Below, one piece after another: positions 1-4,047 of a stretch of DNA of 6,270 bases. This stretch comes from an uncultured Clostridia bacterium (GTDB taxonomy: Bacteria; Bacillota; Clostridia; Oscillospirales; Oscillospiraceae): positions 1 through 6,270 of the forward strand of contig CAMVJF010000108.1 of NCBI GenBank assembly GCA_947167725.1, given 5' to 3'. Every line of letters begins with the position of its first letter. Positions within the stretch are counted from its first letter, which is position 1. Both the position numbers and the translations under genes were made by a program. Under the pieces are notes generated by a model. The model saw only the letters and a program-made list of their open reading frames with translations. It made no database searches and had not been told where the DNA came from.

Positions 1-195
1 GAGTCGAGACCTTACGGCGGCGGCAATGCGACCGGTGTGAAGATCGACCCCATCGGCTTCCTCGTGATCAAGGAGGGCGTCGTGCGCATGATCAATGTCG
101 CGCCTCCCGCTTCGAACACCGTGGACCGCATCATCGACCTTGTCCCGCAGGTCATGGACCGCGTCGACGCGTTTATCGAAAAGCAGAAAAACTGA
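1..195 (+). CDS. gerW: GerW/YtfJ-family sporulation protein, C-terminal part
   Basis: The reading frame is open from the first base of the window and ends at TGA 193-195, giving the last 64 residues; the start lies upstream of the window. The visible part has a glycine-rich stretch (PYGGGNATGVKIDP) followed by a hydrophobic strand (IGFLVI) and a short VVRMINV strand, then a C-terminal helix (VDRIIDLVPQVMDRVDAFIEK). This pattern, GGG-x-G-V-x-x-x-P-x-x-FLV, is the signature of the C-terminal half of GerW/YtfJ proteins. In Bacillus, YtfJ (GerW) is made in the forespore and is needed for germination through the cortex-lytic enzyme SleB; the exact role in Clostridia is less clear. It commonly sits upstream of a dac gene and rluB, as here. 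A hairpin terminator follows 26 bases after the stop. The family call rests on motif recognition of a fragment. Confidence 0.8.
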   Translation, partial: ESRPYGGGNATGVKIDPIGFLVIKEGVVRMINVAPPASNTVDRIIDLVPQVMDRVDAFIEKQKN

Positions 196-221
196 TAATC
201 CCCTGTCATCCGGCAGATAAT
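192..221 (+). promoter_or_regulatory. Weak candidate sigma-A promoter for the dac operon
   Basis: A GATAAT hexamer at 216-221 matches the -10 consensus at five of six positions. CTGATA at 192-197 matches the -35 consensus at four of six, with an 18-base spacer. Transcription would begin near 228, inside the left arm of the hairpin at 222-245, so this transcript could not form the full hairpin. This is a sequence match only; such matches arise by chance, and the -35 box overlaps the end of the gerW reading frame. Confidence 0.25.
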
Positions 222-247
222 AAGCACCGCTGAAAGGCGGTGCTTTT
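222..247 (+). terminator. Rho-independent terminator after gerW
   Basis: AAGCACCGC (222-230) pairs perfectly with GCGGTGCTT (237-245) around the six-base loop TGAAAG, and the run TTTT (244-247) follows. The nine-pair stem lies 26 bases downstream of the gerW stop and ends only three bases before the ATG at 251. The U run is short, so termination may be partial, which would let some transcription continue into the downstream operon. Confidence 0.7.
234..242 (+). promoter_or_regulatory. Ribosome binding site of dac inside the terminator hairpin
   Basis: AAGGCGGTG at 234-242 differs from the ideal anti-16S match AAGGAGGTG by one base and lies 8 bases before ATG 251 (about 10 from its core). It is the only Shine-Dalgarno-like sequence before that start. 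It spans the loop and right arm of the hairpin at 222-245, so in a transcript carrying the whole hairpin it would be largely paired. Confidence 0.5.
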
Positions 248-250
248 ATC

Positions 251-1327
251 ATGCGAAGATACAGAGAGAAAATAATACTTGCTGCGATCCTTGCCGGTAT
301 GGTATATAATATTATTTCAGACGAAAGCGTGTCCGCGGCCGGCCTCGAGGGCGGGATCGGCGCCGCATCTGCCGTTGTGATGTTTGAGGACGGGACCTGC
401 GTTTTTGAGAAAGACGCGGACGAAAAGCGGCTTGTCGCGAGCACAAGCAAGCTGATGACCGCGCTCGTCGCGATCGAGCTCAGCGAGCCGGACGAGATCA
501 TCGAGGTCGCGCCGGAGTGCTGCGGGATCGAGGGCTCGTCGATGTACCTCGCTCCCGGCCAATGCCTGCGCGCGGACGAACTGCTCTCCGGGCTGCTGCT
601 ATGCTCGGGCAACGACGCGGCGGAGGCGCTTGCCGTCGGTCTCTGCGGAAGCGAAGAGGCTTTCGTCCGGAAGATGAACGAGAAGGCCTCGGAGCTCGGA
701 CTTGACAACAGCTCCTTTGCCAATCCCCACGGGCTCGACGACGAGCGGCACTACTCCACGGCCCGAGATCTTGCGCGGCTGATGCTCGAATGCATGCAAA
801 GCGAGAGATTCGCGAAGCTCTGCTCCCAGCGCAGCTTCCGCGTGGATGACAAATATTATGTTAACCACAATAAGCTGCTCGACCGCTGTGAGGGCTGCCT
901 CGGCGGCAAAACCGGCTATACCCGCGCCGCGGGACGATGCCTGGTGAGCTGCTGCGAGCGGGAGGGAACCCGCCTGGTCTGCGTCACGCTCGATGATCCC
1001 GACGACTGGAACGATCATGTCCGGCTTTACGACGCGGCTTTCGCGGAGTTCTCGAACCGTCTTGCCGTCAGCACGGACGAGCGCTATGAGATCCCCGTCT
1101 CCGGCGGCACAAAAGCCTCTGCCGTCGCCGCTCCGGAGCGGGAGCTGCGGCTGTTTCTGCCCCGGGAAGAGGAGATCGAATATGTACGCGAAATGCCGCG
1201 CTTTGTCTACGCCCCCCTGCGTGCGGGCCAGTACGCGGGGCGGATCGTGGTCCTGCGCGGCGGCGAGACTGTGGACGTGGTCCCCCTCGGCTTCACCGAG
1301 GAAATCCCCGTCCGCGGCGGAGAATAA
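251..1327 (+). CDS. D-alanyl-D-alanine carboxypeptidase (peptidase S11, DacB/DacF type)
   Basis: This 358-residue protein is a serine DD-carboxypeptidase of the PBP5 class, which removes the terminal D-Ala from peptidoglycan stem peptides outside the membrane. All three active-site motifs are present: S64-T-S-K67 (nucleophile and general base), S119-G-N121, and K220-T-G222. The N-terminus has the form of a signal peptide: basic residues (MRRYREK), a hydrophobic run at about 8-22, and a possible cleavage site near VSA-A at 28-30. The start at 251 is preferred because ATG 300 would remove most of the signal. A beta-rich C-terminal domain occupies roughly 275-350, but the protein stops at RGGE with no obvious amphipathic or transmembrane anchor, so membrane attachment is unclear. 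It is unusually rich in cysteine (14 residues, for example C90-C91, C213, C216, C234-C235). Paralogues act in vegetative wall and in spore cortex; the gerW neighbour makes a sporulation role possible but unproven. Confidence 0.93.
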   Translation: MRRYREKIILAAILAGMVYNIISDESVSAAGLEGGIGAASAVVMFEDGTCVFEKDADEKRLVASTSKLMTALVAIELSEPDEIIEVAPECCGIEGSSMYLAPGQCLRADELLSGLLLCSGNDAAEALAVGLCGSEEAFVRKMNEKASELGLDNSSFANPHGLDDERHYSTARDLARLMLECMQSERFAKLCSQRSFRVDDKYYVNHNKLLDRCEGCLGGKTGYTRAAGRCLVSCCEREGTRLVCVTLDDPDDWNDHVRLYDAAFAEFSNRLAVSTDERYEIPVSGGTKASAVAAPERELRLFLPREEEIEYVREMPRFVYAPLRAGQYAGRIVVLRGGETVDVVPLGFTEEIPVRGGE

Positions 1328-1344
1328 TACGATCGGGACTGGAT

Positions 1345-2049
1345 ATGGAAGAAAGACTGCAAAAAATCATTGCCTCCGCGGGCATGATGTCCCGCCGCGC
1401 GGCCGAGGAGCTGATCGCGGCCGGAAAGGTGCGCGTCAACGGCGTCACGGCCGTGCTGGGCGAGAAGGCGGACCCTGTGCGTGACCGGATCACGGTCGAC
1501 GGAAAGAGTCTCGCCCCGCCCGAGGAAAAGGTTTACATAATGTTGAACAAGCCGCGCGGCTACGTCACGACGCTGCACGATGAGAAGGGCCGGCGCAGCG
1601 TCTCCGAGCTGGTAAGCTCTTTGGGACTGCGGCTCTATCCGGTCGGGCGTCTGGACATGGATTCCGAGGGTTTGTTGCTGATGACGAACGACGGAAGCTG
1701 GGCCAACCGCGTGATGCACCCGAGCGGAGAGGTCGAAAAGTGCTACCGCACGACCGTCACGGGCGGCGATATCGCCGCGGCGGCGGGAGAGCTGAAAAAG
1801 AGCATGCTGATCGACGGCTATCGGACCCGCGGCGCGCAGGTCGAGATCGAGCGGCTTGACGAGGGAGGCGGCGTCCTGCTCATCACGATCCGTGAGGGCC
1901 GGAACCGCCAGGTCCGCAAAATGTGCGAACAGGTCGGGCTGCGCGTGACGAGGCTGTGCCGCATCCGGGAGGGCAAGGTCAAACTCGGCGATCTGCGGAA
2001 CGGGCAATGGCGCGCCCTCAGCCGCGCGGAGATTGAGAGTTTTCGATGA
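1345..2049 (+). CDS. rluB: 23S rRNA pseudouridine synthase, RluB/RsuA family
   Basis: The 234-residue product is a standalone rRNA uridine isomerase. An S4 RNA-binding domain covers about residues 3-50 (RLQKIIASAGMMSRRAAEEL, then GKVRVNG). The catalytic domain follows from about 62, with VYIMLNKPRGYVTT, the catalytic aspartate D104 in GRLDMDSEGLLLMTNDG, and the family motif EGRNRQVRKM at 184-193, then RLCRIREGKVKLGDL. A serine stands where most relatives have threonine in GRLDxxT. Length is close to Firmicutes RluB, which modifies a uridine in the peptidyl-transferase region of 23S rRNA; RsuA/RluE specificity cannot be excluded from sequence alone. It starts 17 bases after the dac stop with only a weak ribosome binding site (GGGA at 1335-1338), so coupled translation is likely. 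The S4 domain begins right at the chosen ATG, which supports the start. Confidence 0.93.
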   Translation: MEERLQKIIASAGMMSRRAAEELIAAGKVRVNGVTAVLGEKADPVRDRITVDGKSLAPPEEKVYIMLNKPRGYVTTLHDEKGRRSVSELVSSLGLRLYPVGRLDMDSEGLLLMTNDGSWANRVMHPSGEVEKCYRTTVTGGDIAAAAGELKKSMLIDGYRTRGAQVEIERLDEGGGVLLITIREGRNRQVRKMCEQVGLRVTRLCRIREGKVKLGDLRNGQWRALSRAEIESFR

Positions 2050-2087
2050 AAGAAACGAGAGTAGTACATAAGGATAAGCAACGATGA
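2046..2087 (+). other. 13-codon micro-ORF with ATGA overlaps at both ends
   Basis: ATG 2046-2048 overlaps the rluB stop TGA (2047-2049), and this short frame, encoding MKETRVVHKDKQR, ends at TGA 2085-2087, which overlaps the ATG of the next gene (2084-2086). The 34-base gap between rluB and the flavoprotein gene is thus spanned by a frame joined to both neighbours by ATGA. It has no Shine-Dalgarno of its own beyond what lies in rluB. It could carry terminating ribosomes from one gene to the next, or be chance; a functional peptide is not claimed. Confidence 0.25.
2070..2074 (+). promoter_or_regulatory. Ribosome binding site of the flavoprotein gene
   Basis: AAGGA at 2070-2074 lies nine bases before ATG 2084 and fixes this start. 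The next ATG in frame lies within the nucleotide-binding fold and would destroy it. Confidence 0.65.
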
Positions 2088-3328
2088 ACGAAAGCTATGA
2101 CCTTGTTGTGATCGGCGGCGGGCCGAGCGGCATGATGTGCGCGCTCCGGGCGGCCGAGGGCGGCGCACGCGTCGCGATCCTCGACGGAAACCGGCGTCTC
2201 GGCCGCAAGCTGCGCATCACCGGCAAGGGCCGCTGCAACCTGACCAACGACTGCGACGTGCGCGCGGTCATGCGGAACATCCCCGGCGACGGCCGCTTCC
2301 TTTACAGCGCGCTCAGCCGCTTTTCTCCCGCGGATACCATGGCCTTTTTCACTGCGCTGGGCGTGCCGCTGAAAACGGAGCGCGGCAATCGCGTCTTCCC
2401 CGTTTCCGATCGCGCGGACGACGTGGCCGACGCGCTTGAGCGGCGTCTCGCGGCGCTCGGCGTGCGCATCGTCCGCAGGCGTGCGGCACAGATCCTCTGC
2501 GAGAACGGCGCCGTGTACGGCGTCCGCTGCGAAGAGGGCGTTCTCCGCTGCCGCTTCGCCGCGCTCTGCACGGGGGGACGCTCTTATCCGCTGACCGGCT
2601 CGGACGGCGCGGGCTATGAACTCGCGGGCGTGCTGGGACATACGCTTGTTCCGACCAGGCCCTCGCTCGTCCCGCTGGAGAGCGACGACGAGTACTGCGC
2701 CGAAATGCAGGGTTTCACGCTGAAAAACGTGACGCTGCGCGCCTATGAGGACGACAGACTGATCTATACGGAGCTCGGCGAGCTGCTCTTCACGCACTTC
2801 GGCGTATCCGGCCCGCTGGTGCTCTCGGCGAGCGCGCACATGCGGAGGATGGGCGCGGCGCGCTACCGCCTTGAGATCGACCTCAAGCCGGGGCTCGACG
2901 AGAAAAAGCTCGACGAGCGGATCCTGCGCGATTTTGAGAAGTACGCGAACCGCGAATTCAAGAATGCGCTCGACGACCTGGCCGCGCGCTCGATGATCCC
3001 GGTCCTCGTGCGGCTCTCCGGTATTCCCGGGGACACAAAGGTGCACAGTATCACGCGCGAGCAGCGCAAAGGTCTGGGGGCCCTTTTCAAGGCCTTCCCG
3101 GTCTCTGTCTCCGGCTTCCGCCCGATCGACGAGGCCATCGTGACCGCCGGCGGCGTCTCGACAAGGGAGGTGGATCCCCGCACGATGGAGTCGAAGATCG
3201 TTTCCGGACTCTATCTTGCCGGAGAAGTTCTGGATCTCGACGCCTACACGGGCGGCTTCAACCTGCAGATCGCCTGGGCGACGGGGAATTCCGCGGGATG
3301 CGCGATCGCAGGGAAGATCAGCGAATAA
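2084..3328 (+). CDS. BaiN/HI0933-family NAD(P)/FAD-dependent oxidoreductase
   Basis: This 414-residue cytosolic flavoprotein belongs to the HI0933/YhiN/BaiN family. The N-terminal Rossmann fold binds FAD through GGGPSG at 11-16. The family signature GRKLRITGKGRCNLTN is at 40-55, a second conserved block TGGRSYPLTGSDG at 163-175, THFGVSGP at 237-244, and the C-terminal FAD-contact region TAGGVSTREVDPRTMESK (354-371) followed by GLYLAGEVLDLDAYTGG at 375-391 and a NLQIAWATGNSAG end. Length is typical. One member, BaiN of Clostridium scindens, was reported to act in bile-acid 7-dehydroxylation, but most homologues sit in housekeeping clusters next to rluB and cmk as here, and their substrate is unknown. 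I therefore do not assign a bile-acid role. The gene begins 34 bases after rluB and ends 28 bases before cmk, consistent with one operon. Confidence 0.92.
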   Translation: MNESYDLVVIGGGPSGMMCALRAAEGGARVAILDGNRRLGRKLRITGKGRCNLTNDCDVRAVMRNIPGDGRFLYSALSRFSPADTMAFFTALGVPLKTERGNRVFPVSDRADDVADALERRLAALGVRIVRRRAAQILCENGAVYGVRCEEGVLRCRFAALCTGGRSYPLTGSDGAGYELAGVLGHTLVPTRPSLVPLESDDEYCAEMQGFTLKNVTLRAYEDDRLIYTELGELLFTHFGVSGPLVLSASAHMRRMGAARYRLEIDLKPGLDEKKLDERILRDFEKYANREFKNALDDLAARSMIPVLVRLSGIPGDTKVHSITREQRKGLGALFKAFPVSVSGFRPIDEAIVTAGGVSTREVDPRTMESKIVSGLYLAGEVLDLDAYTGGFNLQIAWATGNSAGCAIAGKISE

Positions 3329-3342
3329 TGCAAACATGACAT

Positions 3343-3349
3343 AAAGGAG
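3343..3349 (+). promoter_or_regulatory. Ribosome binding site of cmk
   Basis: AAAGGAG at 3343-3349 lies seven bases before ATG 3357. It is among the best Shine-Dalgarno sequences in the window, so cmk translation is well initiated even though the frame is interrupted later. Confidence 0.75.
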
Positions 3350-3356
3350 TACGATT

Positions 3357-4043
3357 ATGAACGGACATTTTGCCGTTGCCATCGACGGCCCCTCCGGGGC
3401 CGGGAAGAGCACCCTTGCGCGCCGCGCGGCAAAGGAATTCGGCTTTCTGTATGTAGATACCGGCGCGATCTACCGCACGGTCGGTCTCGCCGCACATCGC
3501 CGCGGCATCGACTGCCACGACGAAACGGCGGTAGCCGCGATCCTGCCGGAGCTTGCGATACGCATGGCTTACAACGAGGCGGGGGAGCAGTGCATGTTCC
3601 TTAACGGGGAGGACGTCTCGAAGGCGATCCGCGCGCCGGAGATCTCGATCTGCGCCTCGGACGTCTCGTCTCTTCCCGCCGTCCGCGCTTTTCTCCTCGA
3701 GATGCAGCGCAGGACCGCGCGCGAGGAGAGCGTCATCATGGACGGACGCGACATCGGCACGGTCGTGCTCCCGGACGCGGAGCTGAAGATCTACCTGACC
3801 GCCTCCGCCGAGGCCAGAGCCTAGCGCCGTCTCAAGGAACTCGAGGCAAAGGGCGTGGAGACGAGCTTTGAGGAGGTCCTGCGCGATATCGAATACCGCG
3901 ACTATCAGGACACGCACCGCGAGATCGCGCCGCTCAGACAGGCCGAGGACGCCGTGCTGCTCGACACGAGCGAGATCGGGCTGGAGGAGAGCGTCGCGCT
4001 GCTGTGCGATACGATCCGAGGGAAGCTGCAGATCAGCGGATGA
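3357..4043 (+). pseudogene. cmk: Cytidylate kinase interrupted by an in-frame TAG
   Basis: Cytidylate kinase transfers phosphate from ATP to CMP and dCMP in the cytosol. Read through the TAG at 3822-3824 (codon 156), the frame gives 228 codons, the usual family length. Before it come the P-loop GPSGAGKST (11-19), DTGAIYR (34-40), SDVSS (101-105), R110 and DGRDIGTVV (129-137) with R131 and D132. After it the same frame keeps the rest of the enzyme: RRLKELEAKG, then R181, D185 and R188 in YRDYQDTHRE, where the E. coli enzyme has nucleotide-binding residues, then APL and AEDAVLLDTS. The TAG falls in the lid segment at the variable position of RAxRR, often Lys or Arg in relatives. A product ending at residue 155 would lack part of the lid and the C-terminal binding residues, so should be inactive. 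The downstream part shows no decay or frameshift. Causes could be a base error, a recent nonsense mutation, or amber readthrough. Family identity is certain; functional status is not. Confidence 0.85.
3822..3824 (+). other. In-frame amber codon inside cmk
   Basis: The codons around it read GCC AGA GCC TAG CGC CGT CTC. The frame is conserved on both sides. One substitution would restore a sense codon: AAG (Lys, a common family residue here) or CAG (Gln, a simple C-to-T change). No frameshift is needed to explain it. Confidence 0.9.
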
Positions 4044-4047
4044 TATC

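Noticed and set aside
279..310. TTGCTG and TATAAT inside the signal-peptide codons as a promoter
   Set aside because: The spacer is 20 bases, too long for a sigma-A promoter, and AT-rich signal-peptide codons readily produce TATAAT by chance.
2084..3328. Bile-acid 7-dehydroxylation function for the BaiN-like protein
   Set aside because: No other bai gene is nearby and the neighbours are housekeeping; most members of this family share this context and have unknown substrates.
2018..3412. A 464-codon minus-strand frame across the flavoprotein gene
   Set aside because: It is rich in Arg, Ala, His and Glu with no motif and lies opposite a well-conserved flavoprotein; it is a composition shadow.
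3822..3824. Pyrrolysine insertion at the cmk TAG
   Set aside because: Known pyrrolysine proteins are mainly methylamine methyltransferases; Cmk is not among them, no pyl gene is in the window, and I saw no supporting structure. Only a general amber-suppression possibility is kept.
3855..4043. A separate 62-residue gene starting at GTG 3855
   Set aside because: Its sequence is the C-terminal piece of cytidylate kinase in the original frame and has no function known on its own; it is best described as part of the interrupted cmk.
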